In this document: piece after piece, positions 1 to 8,602 of the stretch
How positions within the stretch are numbered: position 1 is the stretch's first letter
Layout: each line of letters starts with the position of its first letter
DNA from: JBFMFB01 sp040752115
Lineage (GTDB): Bacteria; Pseudomonadota; Gammaproteobacteria; Burkholderiales; Sulfuricellaceae
Direction of reading: 5' to 3'
Length of the DNA stretch: 64,000 nucleotides
NCBI GenBank assembly: GCA_040752115.1
Contig: JBFMFB010000003.1
Span: 42,255-106,254 of the forward strand
Program-made: the position numbers and the translations under genes
The notes under the pieces: generated by a model
Told to the model about the DNA's origin: nothing
Database searches by the model: none
What the model saw: the letters and a program-made list of their open reading frames with translations, nothing else

Positions 1-273
1 GTCGACAAGACCGAACGCAGGAAAAAACTCGCCGAACTCGAACAGGAATCCCGCACCCGCGACCAGACCCAGATCTTCATCGAAACGCCCTACCGCAACC
101 GGCAGATGGCGGAAGACATCCTCGCCGCCTGCGGCAGGAACACCAGCGTATGCATCGCCGCCGATCTGACCCAGCCGGGCGAATTCGTCAAAACCAGGAA
201 AGTGGGAGAGTGGGGAAAGAACCTGCCCGACCTCAACAAACGGCCGGCAATTTTTTTGATTTACGCCGCATGA
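1..273 (+). CDS. RsmI-like SAM-dependent methyltransferase, C-terminal part
   Basis: Reading frame 1 is open from the window edge to TGA at 271-273, giving the last 90 residues of a protein whose start lies outside. The sequence QIFIETPYRNRQMAEDIL, then CIAADLTQPGEFVKT and a final PAIFLIYAA, is typical of the C-terminal half of the tetrapyrrole-methylase fold in RsmI and its paralogue, which methylate a substrate using SAM. I cannot tell from the fragment whether it is RsmI itself (16S rRNA C1402 ribose methylation) or the paralogue. It converges on thrC. Confidence 0.7.
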   Translation, partial: VDKTERRKKLAELEQESRTRDQTQIFIETPYRNRQMAEDILAACGRNTSVCIAADLTQPGEFVKTRKVGEWGKNLPDLNKRPAIFLIYAA

Positions 274-281
274 TTTCGAGT

Positions 282-340
282 GAGGCGTGAGGGGTGAGGC
301 GTAATGGGGGTGGTTATGTTCTTCTCACTCCTCACGCCTC
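282..340. terminator. Inverted repeat between convergent genes, possible bidirectional terminator
   Basis: Two 17-base arms (282-298 and 324-340) are complementary with one mismatch, around a 25-base loop, between an end at 273 and the thrC stop at 354. The left arm lies in a 22-base string (280-301) that recurs exactly inside pgeF at 8032-8053, so this is part of a dispersed repeat and not only a terminator. No strong T-tract follows, so a terminator role is inferred from position. Confidence 0.45.
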
Positions 341-353
341 GCTTGAATACACC

Positions 354-1748
354 TCACATCCCCGCATGCGTCACGATGAAACGCTTGACGGCTTCCGCGT
401 CGGCGGGGATCACTTCGAAGCGCTGCGGCAGGGATTCGATGTTCTCGTAGCCGGCCGGGCGCTCAGGCGCGCGCCCCAAAGCTTCGCGGATAGTTTCCTC
501 GAACTTGGCCGGCAGCGCGGTTTCCAGGCATACCAGCGGAATGCCCGCCTCGCGGTGCTCCAGCCCAACCTTCACGCCGTCGGCGGTGTGGGTGTCGATC
601 ATCGTTCCGTATTTTTCGTAAATGAGGCGGATGGTTTCCAGCCGGTTGCGATGGTTGCTTGAACCAGAGGTGAAGCCGAAATCCTGCACCCTGGCAAAGT
701 ACGGCGTCTTCGCCAGATCGAAGCTGCCGTTCGCATAAAGGCTCTTCACCACCGCGGCATCGCGCCCGACCAGATCATAGACGAAGCGCTCGAAGTTGGA
801 GGCCTTGGAGATATCCATCGACGGGCTGCTGGTATGCCGGGTTTCCGCGCGCGGACGGTAGGCGCCGGTGCGGAAGAATTCGTCCAGCACGTCGTTCTCG
901 TTGGTGGCGACGATCAGGCGATGAATGGGCAGGCCCATCTGGCGCGCGATGTGGCCGGCGCACACGTTGCCGAAGTTGCCCGAAGGGACGGAAAAGGAGA
1001 CTTCCTCGTCGTTGCTCCGGGTGACCGCGAAATAGGCCTTGAAGTAATAAACGATCTGCGCCGTCACCCGCGCCCAGTTGATCGAATTGACCGCGCCGAT
1101 CCGGTATTTTTCTTTGAAGGCGAGGTCGTTCGATACCGCCTTGACGATGTCCTGGCAATCGTCGAACACCCCTTCCACCGCCAGGTTGAAGATGTTCGGA
1201 TCCTGCAGGGAATACATCTGGGCGGTCTGGAACGGGCTCATCTTGCCTAGCGGCGAAAGCATGAACACGCGGATGCCCTTCTTGCCGCACATGGCGTATT
1301 CGGCCGCCGAGCCGGTGTCGCCGGAAGTGGCGCCGAGAATGTTGAGTACCGTATTCTCCTTCGCCAGCACGTACTCGAACAGGTTGCCCAGCAACTGCAT
1401 CGCCACGTCCTTGAACGCCAGCGTCGGGCCGTTGGACAGCCCCAGGATATGCAGCCCCGGCTCCAGCGTCCGCACCGGCGTGATGTCCTCGCTGTGGAAA
1501 ATTTCGGCGGTGTAGGTCTTGTCGACGACCGCTTTGAGGTCGGCGGCCGGGATGTCGTCGGCGAAGCGGCGGATCACCTCGAACGCCAGATCGCGGTAAT
1601 CGAGACTGCGCCATGCGGCAAGCTCTTCCCGGTCGATCCTGGGATAGACTTCGGGAACGGTCAGGCCGCCGTCCGGCGCAAGCCCGCCGAGCAGGATTTC
1701 GGTAAAGGTCTTGGGCGGCATGCCGCCGCGGGTGCTGAGATATTTCAT
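354..1748 (-). CDS. thrC: Threonine synthase
   Basis: 464-residue PLP enzyme converting O-phosphohomoserine to threonine, the last step of threonine synthesis. The N-terminus MKYLSTRGGMPPKTFTEILL is that of the long threonine synthase class; the PLP lysine lies in GPTLAFKDVAMQLLG and the phosphate-binding region in GATSGDTGSAAEYAM. I start at the ATG at 1748, giving MKYLSTRG; the ten residues upstream come from repeat-derived sequence. It is the last gene of the minus-strand group alaA-hom-thrC, separated from hom by a palindromic element (1759-1831). Confidence 0.95.
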   Translation of the reverse strand: MKYLSTRGGMPPKTFTEILLGGLAPDGGLTVPEVYPRIDREELAAWRSLDYRDLAFEVIRRFADDIPAADLKAVVDKTYTAEIFHSEDITPVRTLEPGLHILGLSNGPTLAFKDVAMQLLGNLFEYVLAKENTVLNILGATSGDTGSAAEYAMCGKKGIRVFMLSPLGKMSPFQTAQMYSLQDPNIFNLAVEGVFDDCQDIVKAVSNDLAFKEKYRIGAVNSINWARVTAQIVYYFKAYFAVTRSNDEEVSFSVPSGNFGNVCAGHIARQMGLPIHRLIVATNENDVLDEFFRTGAYRPRAETRHTSSPSMDISKASNFERFVYDLVGRDAAVVKSLYANGSFDLAKTPYFARVQDFGFTSGSSNHRNRLETIRLIYEKYGTMIDTHTADGVKVGLEHREAGIPLVCLETALPAKFEETIREALGRAPERPAGYENIESLPQRFEVIPADAEAVKRFIVTHAGM

Positions 1749-1758
1749 GATGGATCCC

Positions 1759-1831
1759 GTAGGGCGGGTTAGGCGCAAAGCGCCGCAACCCGCCGGATGA
1801 TGGCGGGTTACGCTGCGCTAACCCGCCCTAC
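1759..1831. repeat. Palindromic GTAGGGCGGGTTAG-type repeat
   Basis: GTAGGGCGGGTTAG at 1759-1772 is perfectly complementary to CTAACCCGCCCTAC at 1818-1831, and each half folds again on itself, giving two small hairpins in one outer stem. It sits in the hom-thrC gap. Elements at 51321-51393 and 10504-10553 share the design, so this is a dispersed REP-like family. It may slow or partly terminate transcription inside the operon (inference). Confidence 0.75.
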
Positions 1832-1840
1832 ATTTCGAGT

Positions 1841-3154
1841 TTACGCGCCGAGTTCTTCCAGACGAATCTTGGTCACCTTGCCGGAGATCGACGGCAGCGC
1901 CTCGATCTTTGCGATGGCCTGGTTGATGTTCTTCTCCACCGTCACATGGGTCAGGATGATGATATCTACCAGCTCCTCTCCCTCCGCCGGCTCTTTCTGG
2001 ATCATGGCGTCGATGGAGATTTCCAGGTCGGCCAGGATGCGCGTCACGTCCGCCAGCACGCCGGGCTTGTCGAAAGCCTTGAGGCGCAGGTAGTAGCCGG
2101 TGCGGACCTCCTCCATCGGCAGGATCGGCGCGTCGGACAGGGCGTCCGGCTGGAAGGCCAGGTGCGGCACGCGATGCTCGGGGTCGGCGGTGTGCATGCG
2201 CGTCACGTCCACCAGGTCGGCCACCACTGCGGAAGCCGTCGGCTCGGAACCTGCGCCGCGGCCGTAGTACATGGTCGCGCCGACGGCGTCGCCCTTCACC
2301 AGCACCGCGTTCATCACCCCCTCGACATTGGCGATCAGGCGCCGGGCGGGAATCAGCGTCGGATGCACCCGCAGCTCGATGCCCTTGCCGGTGCGCTTGG
2401 TGATGCCGAGCAGCTTGATGCGGTAGCCCAGTTCCTCGGCGTAGGCGATATCCTCCTTGGTCAGCTTCGAGATGCCCTCGGTATAGGCCTTGTCGAACTG
2501 CATCGGAATACCGAAACCGATTGCCGCCATGATGGTGAGCTTGTGGGCGGCGTCGATGCCTTCGATGTCGAAGGTTGGATCAGCCTCGGCATAGCCCAGC
2601 CGCTGCGCCTCCGCCAGCACGGTGTCGAACGCCAGGCCCTTGTCGCGCATCTCGGTCAGGATGAAGTTGGTGGTGCCGTTGATGATGCCCGCAATCCATT
2701 CGATGCGGTTGGCGGTGAGGCCCTCGCGCAGCGCCTTGATGATCGGGATGCCGCCGGCGACGGCGGCTTCGAACGCCACCATCACGCCCTTGTCCTGCGC
2801 CGCCTTGAAGATTTCGTTGCCGTGCTTGGCAAGCAGCGCCTTGTTGGCGGTCACCACGTGCTTGCCGTTGGCAATGGCCTGGAGCACCAGTTCGCGCGCC
2901 GGCGAATAGCCGCCGATCAGCTCCACCACGATGTCGATGTCGGGGTTGTTGACCACCTCGTAAGGGTCAGCCGTCAGCGCCAGGCCTTCCCCGGCGAACT
3001 GGCGTGCCTTTTCGACATTGCGCACCGCCGCCATCGCGACGCGAATCTCGCGCCCGGCGCGGCGGGTGATTTCCTCGCGGTTGCGCCGCAGCACCGTGAG
3101 CGTGCCGCCGCCGACCGTGCCCAAGCCCAGCAAGCCTACGTTGATTGGTTTCAT
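1841..3154 (-). CDS. hom: Homoserine dehydrogenase
   Basis: 437-residue NAD(P)-dependent enzyme reducing aspartate semialdehyde to homoserine, the branch point to threonine and methionine. Rossmann motif GLLGLGTVGGG is at the N-terminus, the catalytic core contains GIINGTTNFILTEM, and the C-terminus carries an ACT domain (YYLRLKAFDKPGVLADVTRI), so allosteric feedback by threonine is likely from family knowledge. Start chosen at the ATG giving MKPINVGLLG; nine residues upstream in frame are not conserved. It is a monofunctional form without aspartokinase, downstream of alaA and upstream of thrC. Confidence 0.96.
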   Translation of the reverse strand: MKPINVGLLGLGTVGGGTLTVLRRNREEITRRAGREIRVAMAAVRNVEKARQFAGEGLALTADPYEVVNNPDIDIVVELIGGYSPARELVLQAIANGKHVVTANKALLAKHGNEIFKAAQDKGVMVAFEAAVAGGIPIIKALREGLTANRIEWIAGIINGTTNFILTEMRDKGLAFDTVLAEAQRLGYAEADPTFDIEGIDAAHKLTIMAAIGFGIPMQFDKAYTEGISKLTKEDIAYAEELGYRIKLLGITKRTGKGIELRVHPTLIPARRLIANVEGVMNAVLVKGDAVGATMYYGRGAGSEPTASAVVADLVDVTRMHTADPEHRVPHLAFQPDALSDAPILPMEEVRTGYYLRLKAFDKPGVLADVTRILADLEISIDAMIQKEPAEGEELVDIIILTHVTVEKNINQAIAKIEALPSISGKVTKIRLEELGA

Positions 3155-3179
3155 ATTGTTTTCCTGGATTCTAAACATC

Positions 3180-3265
3180 AACCACGAATGGCACGAATCA
3201 ACACGAATGAAAACAACCCATTGCTATTCGCGCACATTCGTGGTCATTCGTGAAAATTCGTGGTT
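3180..3265. repeat. CACGAATG-word inverted repeat
   Basis: Arms 3180-3210 and 3235-3265 are complementary over about 31 bases with few mismatches and a 24-base loop. Each arm is built from repeats of CACGAAT/ATTCGTG. It fills most of the 131-base gap between alaA and hom. Repeats of this word type are scattered in many bacterial genomes; function unknown. Confidence 0.7.
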
Positions 3266-3285
3266 AGGTTGTTTTCTTGTACCTT

Positions 3286-4539
3286 TCAAGAACCATGCCG
3301 CTTGCGATAATTGTCGAGAAAGCGTGCGATGCGCCCGATCGCCTCGGTGAGGTCATCCACGTTGGGCAGGAACACCACCCGGAAATGGTCGGGATGCGGC
3401 CAGTTGAAGCCGCTGCCCTGCACCGCCAGCACCTTTTCTTCGAGCAGCAGATCGAGAATGAACTGCTGGTCGTCGGCGATGGGATAAAGCTTGGGATCGA
3501 GCCGCGGAAACAGGTACATCGCGCCCTGCGGCTTGACGCAGGAAACGCCGGGTATCTGGGTGAGCAGTTCCCATGCGCGGTCGCGCTGGCGGCACAGGCG
3601 GCCGGCCGGAGCGACCAGGTCGTTGATGCTCTGGTAGCCGCCGAGCGCCGTCTGGATCGCGTATTGCGACGGCACGTTGGCGCATAGCCGCATCGAAGCC
3701 AGCATGGTCAGCCCCTCGATGTAATCCCGCGCGTGGCGCTTCTCGCCCGAAACCACCAGCCAGCCGGCGCGGTAGCCGGCGGCACGGTAGTTCTTCGACA
3801 GGCCGTTGAAGGTGACGAACAGCACGTCGTCCGCCAGCGATGCGATCGAAGTGTGCGTCGCTCCGTCGTACAGCACCTTGTCGTAGATTTCGTCCGAATA
3901 GACGATGAGATTGTGCTGGCGCGCAATCTCCACGACCTCCCGCAGCAGTTCGACCGGATACAGCGCGCCGGTCGGATTGTTCGGGTTGATGAGGACGATG
4001 GCGCGAGTGTTCGGCGTGATCTTGGCGCGGATGTCGTCGAGATCGGGCAGCCAGCCGGCCCCTTCGTCGCAGACATAATGGCGCGGAGTGCCGCCGGCCA
4101 GCGTCACCGCCGCCGTCCACAAAGGATAATCGGGGGCCGGCACCAGCACTTCGTCGCCGTTGTTGAGCAGCGCCTGCATCGACATCACGATCAGCTCGGA
4201 CACGCCGTTGCCGATGTAGATATCCTCCAGGCGCACATCGGCGATCTTCTTTTCCTGGGTGTAATGCATGATCGCCTTGCGCGCGGCGAACAATCCCTTG
4301 GAGTCGGAATAACCCGAGGCCTCGGGCAGGTTATGGATGACGTCCTGGATAAGCTCTTCCGGCGCCTCGAAGCCGAACGGCGCAGGATTGCCGATGTTGA
4401 GCTTGATGATGCGGTGCCCGTCTTCCTCCATCTGCCGGGCGCGCGCCAGCACCGGCCCGCGGATGTCGTAGCAGACATTGGCGAGTTTGGCGGATTTGAG
4501 CACGGGGCGCACGGCCGGGGCGTTCCTGGGAGTCTTCAT
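3286..4539 (-). CDS. alaA: PLP-dependent aminotransferase (AlaA family)
   Basis: 417-residue fold-type I aminotransferase, closely matching the glutamate-pyruvate (alanine-forming) transaminase AlaA. Family signatures: LNIGNPAPFGFEAPEELI near the N-terminus, NPNNPTGALYP, SDEIYDKVLYDG and the PLP-lysine region FNGLSKNYRAAGYRAGW. Start chosen at MKTPRN (4539); 14 upstream in-frame residues lack conservation. It heads the group alaA-hom-thrC and is divergent from the Mth938-type gene at 4608. The exact substrate cannot be read from sequence; AlaA is the best match. Confidence 0.85.
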   Translation of the reverse strand: MKTPRNAPAVRPVLKSAKLANVCYDIRGPVLARARQMEEDGHRIIKLNIGNPAPFGFEAPEELIQDVIHNLPEASGYSDSKGLFAARKAIMHYTQEKKIADVRLEDIYIGNGVSELIVMSMQALLNNGDEVLVPAPDYPLWTAAVTLAGGTPRHYVCDEGAGWLPDLDDIRAKITPNTRAIVLINPNNPTGALYPVELLREVVEIARQHNLIVYSDEIYDKVLYDGATHTSIASLADDVLFVTFNGLSKNYRAAGYRAGWLVVSGEKRHARDYIEGLTMLASMRLCANVPSQYAIQTALGGYQSINDLVAPAGRLCRQRDRAWELLTQIPGVSCVKPQGAMYLFPRLDPKLYPIADDQQFILDLLLEEKVLAVQGSGFNWPHPDHFRVVFLPNVDDLTEAIGRIARFLDNYRKRHGS

Positions 4540-4607
4540 CGAAAAATCGTGCAAAATGTATAATGTTACTTGAGCAAGCAACGACTCGCAAATTGAGAAG
4601 CCCCCTC

Positions 4608-4979
4608 ATGAAGCTCCACCTCACTACTGCCACCAACCAGAACATCATCACCGGCTACGGCAACGACCACGTGATGATCAACCGGGAACGCCACGAACGC
4701 AGCCTGATTCTGCTGCCCGACCGCATGGTGGAGAACTGGGAAGCCGAGGATTTCGCCGCGCTCACCGCCGCCCACTTCGAAGCGATCGCCAGCCTCGCGC
4801 CGGAACTGGTCCTGCTCGGCACCGGCCCAACCCTGCGTTTCCCCTCCCCCGCGCTTTCGCAGGCGCTCGCCCGTGCAAACATCGGACTGGAAGCCATGGA
4901 CACCCCCGCGGCGTGCCGCACCTACAACATCCTCATGGCGGAAGGCCGGAAGGTCGCAGCGGCGCTGATTATCGGCTAG
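4608..4979 (+). CDS. Mth938-like (DUF498) domain protein
   Basis: 123-residue single-domain protein. The features LLPDRMVENW, LVLLGTGPTLRFP and DTPAACRTYNILMAEGR match the Mth938/NDUFAF3-like family, whose eukaryotic member assists complex I assembly; the bacterial role is not established. Start at the ATG giving MKLHLTTATN. It is divergent from alaA with a 68-base gap. Confidence 0.8.
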   Translation: MKLHLTTATNQNIITGYGNDHVMINRERHERSLILLPDRMVENWEAEDFAALTAAHFEAIASLAPELVLLGTGPTLRFPSPALSQALARANIGLEAMDTPAACRTYNILMAEGRKVAAALIIG

Positions 4980-5100
4980 CGCAGGGCTTTCCGAGCCGGA
5001 ATACGCGCCCTCTCCGACAGCTTCTCCGGCAGCCCCTGAACTTCCGCGATACGCGGTGTCAGAAAATCATGCTGCGATCTTATGCGAGAGGAGAATCCGG

Positions 5101-5583
5101 ATGCCCCCAAAATCGATCATGAAAACCGTGGTTGCGGGACTGGCGGGCGGAATGGCGATGAGCCTGGCGATGTTGCTGACTTTCCGGGTGATCGGCTTCG
5201 GTTGGAACGGTGAGGGTATTCTGCTTACGTCCCCAATGCAAAGCAGGAAACTCATTGCAGTCTGGACGCAGCTGGAACCCCTTCCCCTCATCATCGCCAA
5301 TCCGGCGCCGATTATTGTTGGGCTGGTACTTTTCGGCATTGGCCATGCCTTCGTTTACCGGTGGCTCGCTGCTGCATGGCCCCGCGGGATTGCCGCGCGA
5401 GCGTTGAGGCTGGCGGGCGTGCTGTTCTTTATTGCATTTTTGTTTTGGGAATTTTTTACGCCATTCAACCAGTTTGGAGAACCGCTGCCCCTTGTCGCGC
5501 TGGAACTGTCCTTCTGGGCGCTCGTCGCCCTCGCTGAGGCATTCGCCATCGCTTCCGTCATGGAGTACAAGAGCGCTCGCTAG
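5101..5583 (+). CDS. Small inner-membrane protein of unknown function
   Basis: 160 residues with about four hydrophobic segments: TVVAGLAGGMAMSLAMLLTF, then around PAPIIVGLVLFGIGH, LAGVLFFIAFLFWEFF and LVALELSFWALVALAEAF. Start placed at MPPKSIMK because AGGAGA lies about 9 bases upstream; the 15 residues before it are unlikely. I do not recognise the family. Its last 26 bases overlap the 3' end of rimO on the other strand. Confidence 0.7.
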   Translation: MPPKSIMKTVVAGLAGGMAMSLAMLLTFRVIGFGWNGEGILLTSPMQSRKLIAVWTQLEPLPLIIANPAPIIVGLVLFGIGHAFVYRWLAAAWPRGIAARALRLAGVLFFIAFLFWEFFTPFNQFGEPLPLVALELSFWALVALAEAFAIASVMEYKSAR

Positions 5584-6916
5584 TTTTGGTGACCGCAAGC
5601 CCGATGCACCTTCCCCACAGGTCGTGCTCGTCCGAACCGGTAATTTCGACCTCGGCGAAATCCCCCGCTTTGAGGCCATCCGCGTCGTCGACGTACACCA
5701 GCCCGTCCACGCTCGGCGCATCCGCCTGGCTGCGGGCGATGGCGCCTTCTTCGTCCACCTCGTCCACCAGCACGGTGAGGCGCTTGCCGACTTTTCTTGC
5801 CAGCTTGGCGGCGCTGATTTCTTCCTGCACTTCCATCAGGCGCGCCAGGCGGTCTTCCTTCACTTCTTCCGGCACCTGGCCCGGTAGTTCATTGGCCGCC
5901 GCGCCTTCCACCGGCGAATAGGCGAAACAACCCACCCGGTCGAGTTGCGCCTCTTCGAGGAAAGCCAACAGCGTTTCAAAATCCTTTTCGGTTTCGCCGG
6001 GAAAGCCGACGATGAAGGTGCTGCGCAGCGTGATCTCCGGGCAGATTTCTCGCCAGCGCCGGATGCGCGCCAGGTTGTTTTCGCTGCTGGCGGGTCGCTT
6101 CATGGCCTTGAGGATTTTCGGGCTGGCATGCTGAAACGGGACGTCCAGGTAAGGGAGTATCCTGCCCTCGGTCATCAGCGGGATGATGTCGTCCACCGCG
6201 GGATAGGGATAAACATAGTGCAGCCTCACCCAGACGCCGAGATCGCCCAGCAGGCGCGCCAGCTCCAGAAGGCGGGTCTTGACCGGCCTGCCCTGCCAGA
6301 AGCCGGTGCGGTATTTCACGTCCACGCCGTAGGCGCTGGTGTCCTGCGACACCACCAGCAGTTCCTTCACCCCGGCCTTGACAAGATTTTCCGCCTCCTG
6401 CATCACTTCCCCCAGCGGGCGGCTGACCAGATCGCCGCGCAGCGACGGAATGATGCAGAAACTGCAGCGATGGTTGCAGCCTTCGGATATCTTCAGATAG
6501 GCATAGTGCTTCGGCGTCAGCTTGATGCCGTGCGGCGGCACCAGGCTCAGGAACGGATCGTGCGGCTGCGGCAGATGGGCGTGCACCGCCGACATCACTT
6601 CGGCCGTCGCGTGCGGCCCGGTCACTGCCAGCACCTGCGGATGCGCCGCGCGCACCACGTCTTCCTTCGCGCCCAGACAGCCGGTGACGATCACCTTGCC
6701 GTTCTCGGCCAGCGCCTCGCCGATGGCATCGAGCGATTCCTCGACCGCGGCATCGATGAAACCGCAGGTATTGACCACCACCAGATCGGCGTTCTCGTAG
6801 CTCGGAGAAATTTCGTAGCCCTCGACGCGCAGGCGCGTCAGGATTTGCTCCGAATCCACCAGCGCCTTGGCGCAGCCGAGGGAGACGAAGCCGATTTTTG
6901 GAGCGGAGCGGGGCAT
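5558..6916 (-). CDS. rimO: Ribosomal protein S12 methylthiotransferase
   Basis: 452-residue radical-SAM enzyme that methylthiolates Asp88 of ribosomal protein S12. An N-terminal UPF0004 domain supplies three cluster cysteines (SLGCAKALVDSE, NTCGFIDAAVEES, TGCLGAKED); the radical-SAM CxxxCxxC is in CNHRCSFCIIPSLRG; a C-terminal TRAM domain follows. The RGDLVSRPLGEV stretch separates RimO from MiaB. Start at MPRSAPKIGF. It overlaps the plus-strand membrane gene tail by 26 bases. Confidence 0.95.
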   Translation of the reverse strand: MPRSAPKIGFVSLGCAKALVDSEQILTRLRVEGYEISPSYENADLVVVNTCGFIDAAVEESLDAIGEALAENGKVIVTGCLGAKEDVVRAAHPQVLAVTGPHATAEVMSAVHAHLPQPHDPFLSLVPPHGIKLTPKHYAYLKISEGCNHRCSFCIIPSLRGDLVSRPLGEVMQEAENLVKAGVKELLVVSQDTSAYGVDVKYRTGFWQGRPVKTRLLELARLLGDLGVWVRLHYVYPYPAVDDIIPLMTEGRILPYLDVPFQHASPKILKAMKRPASSENNLARIRRWREICPEITLRSTFIVGFPGETEKDFETLLAFLEEAQLDRVGCFAYSPVEGAAANELPGQVPEEVKEDRLARLMEVQEEISAAKLARKVGKRLTVLVDEVDEEGAIARSQADAPSVDGLVYVDDADGLKAGDFAEVEITGSDEHDLWGRCIGLAVTKTSERSCTP

Positions 6917-7016
6917 TTTATGTTGTCGCAGATTCAAATTGGGTTGACGGGATCCAGCGGATCAATGGCGTTCATTTTTTTAGCGCGGCGTTGGAATGCC
7001 GCAACGCAGGTAGAAA

Positions 7017-7790
7017 TCAGCCATGACCGATCAGCGCCCCGGTAAGCCAGATCGAGCCGACGCCAAGCCCGATCAGCCCCACCTGCTGCACCGTGGCGGC
7101 CAGTTCGGTGCGTTTGTGCAGGCCCGGAATCAGATCCGCCACCGCCACGTAAATCATGCTGGCCGCAGCGATGCCGAGCAGGAACGGTACCCAGCCTTGC
7201 ATGGATTGCAGTGCGAAGTACGCCAGCAGGCCGCCGACCAGGGTGGCGAAACTGGACAGCAGGTTGAACAGGAACGCCTGCCTCCTGGTGTAGCCGGAAT
7301 GCAGCAGGATCAGGAAATCGCCGATTTCCTGCGGAATTTCGTGGGCGATGATGGCGAGCGAGGTGATGATCCCGAGCTGCACGTCCAGCATGAACGCCGC
7401 CGCGATCAGGATGCCGTCCACGAAATTGTGGAAGGTATCCCCCACCATGACCATCATGCCGCTGCGGCCGTGATCGGTATTCTCTTCGTGGACGCCGTGC
7501 GCCTCGCATTCGCCGCCGTGGCAGTGGCGCCACAGCACCAGCTTTTCCAGCGTGAAGAACAGCAGGATGCCGAATAGCACCGCCCCCGCGGTCTTCTGGG
7601 CGTCGCCACTCGCCTCGAAGGCATGGGGCAGTATTTCCAGGAACACCGCGCCCAGCAGCGCGCCGATAGCGTAGCTGATCAGCATCGGCACTCGCGAAGC
7701 GCGCGCCGAAAAGGCGAACAGCGCCGCCCCGGCGACGCTCAACACGCCGCCGAGGAAGCTTGCCAGAATGATCCATAGCAGGACTGACAT
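7017..7790 (-). CDS. ZIP-family metal transporter
   Basis: 257-residue inner-membrane transporter with about eight hydrophobic segments. The two metal-binding helices are visible as GDTFHNFVDGILIAAAF and IIAHEIPQEIGDFLILL, the hallmark of ZIP permeases that import zinc or other divalent metals. A loop with HCHGGECEAHGVHEENTDH lies between helices 3 and 4 and probably binds metal. It follows pgeF on the same strand; substrate metal is not certain. Confidence 0.88.
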   Translation of the reverse strand: MSVLLWIILASFLGGVLSVAGAALFAFSARASRVPMLISYAIGALLGAVFLEILPHAFEASGDAQKTAGAVLFGILLFFTLEKLVLWRHCHGGECEAHGVHEENTDHGRSGMMVMVGDTFHNFVDGILIAAAFMLDVQLGIITSLAIIAHEIPQEIGDFLILLHSGYTRRQAFLFNLLSSFATLVGGLLAYFALQSMQGWVPFLLGIAAASMIYVAVADLIPGLHKRTELAATVQQVGLIGLGVGSIWLTGALIGHG

Positions 7791-7837
7791 GGAGTTCGCC
7801 GCGAGGGAGGACAGAAACCGCTATTATACGCGCCCTG

Positions 7838-8602
7838 TCAAGCGCGGCGATTTTCCAGCCAGATCAGCGTCGCCATGCGGCCGGTGGCGCCGTCGCGGCG
7901 GTAGGAAAAAAAGCGTTCAGAGTCGCTGAAGGTGCAGTACTCACCGCCCGAAATCCTTGTCACGCCGAGCGCCTTCAGGCGCTGACGCGCGAGCAGATAG
8001 ATGTCCGCCAGCCATTTTTGTTGGGTGAGGGGTGAGGCGTGAGGGGTGAGGCGCAGCTTGAAAGCGCTGTTCGCCCCAGGGTCGTTGGCCAGGAAAATCT
8101 GGCGGACTTCCTCGCCCACCTCGAATGCCTGCGGGCCGATTGCCGGACCCAGCCAGGCCATGAGATCGGCGGGCTCACGGCGCATTTGCGCCACCGTCGC
8201 CTCGATCACACCCCCCGCCAAGCCGCGCCAGCCGGCATGCGCAGCCGCCACCACGGTGCCCTGCCGGTCGCACAGCAGCACCGGCAGGCAATCCGCCGTC
8301 AGCACCGCGCAGACGGAGCCGGGCTCGCGCGCCACGGCGGCATCGGCCTCCGGAATGCCCGTGCTCGCATCGGCATCGGCAACGGCGATGCCATGCACCT
8401 GTTTCAGCCACACCGGTTCGGCAGGCAGGCGCTCGCGCAGAAAGGCCCGGTTTCGCGCCACCGCCGCGGGTTCGTCGCCGACGTGATCGCCCAGGTTAAG
8501 GCCCGCGTAGATCCCGGCACTTGCTCCTCCCGCGCGCGTGGTCGTCAGGGCGCGCACGTTCGCGGGAGCATCCCAATCGGGAACGATCCAGCCGGAATTC
8601 AT
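7838..8602 (-). CDS. pgeF: Purine nucleoside phosphorylase / multicopper-type YfiH protein
   Basis: 254-residue YfiH/PgeF (formerly polyphenol oxidase) family. Members cleave purine nucleosides and in E. coli edit D-Ser/L-Ser errors in peptidoglycan precursors. Conserved regions: VHGIAVADAD, TADCLPVLLCD, AAHAGWRGLAGGVIEATV and the C-terminal GGEYCTFSD with FFSYRRDG. Starts at the ATG giving MNSGWIVPDWD and overlaps the rluD stop by ATGA, so the two are translationally coupled. Unusual: residues LTPHASPLT are encoded by a dispersed GTGAGG-type repeat inserted in frame (8025-8053). Confidence 0.9.
   Translation of the reverse strand: MNSGWIVPDWDAPANVRALTTTRAGGASAGIYAGLNLGDHVGDEPAAVARNRAFLRERLPAEPVWLKQVHGIAVADADASTGIPEADAAVAREPGSVCAVLTADCLPVLLCDRQGTVVAAAHAGWRGLAGGVIEATVAQMRREPADLMAWLGPAIGPQAFEVGEEVRQIFLANDPGANSAFKLRLTPHASPLTQQKWLADIYLLARQRLKALGVTRISGGEYCTFSDSERFFSYRRDGATGRMATLIWLENRRA
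8025..8053. repeat. GTGAGGGGTGAGGCG repeat inside pgeF
   Basis: A 29-base run of GTGAGG words; 8032-8053 is identical over 22 bases to 280-301 in the thrC/methyltransferase gap. Here it is in frame and encodes LTPHASPLT in a surface-type region just before WLADIYLLARQRL of PgeF. Confidence 0.8.

Noticed and set aside
1946..3253. 435-residue open frame antisense to hom
   Set aside because: Shadow of the homoserine dehydrogenase gene; composition typical of antisense reading, no start signal.
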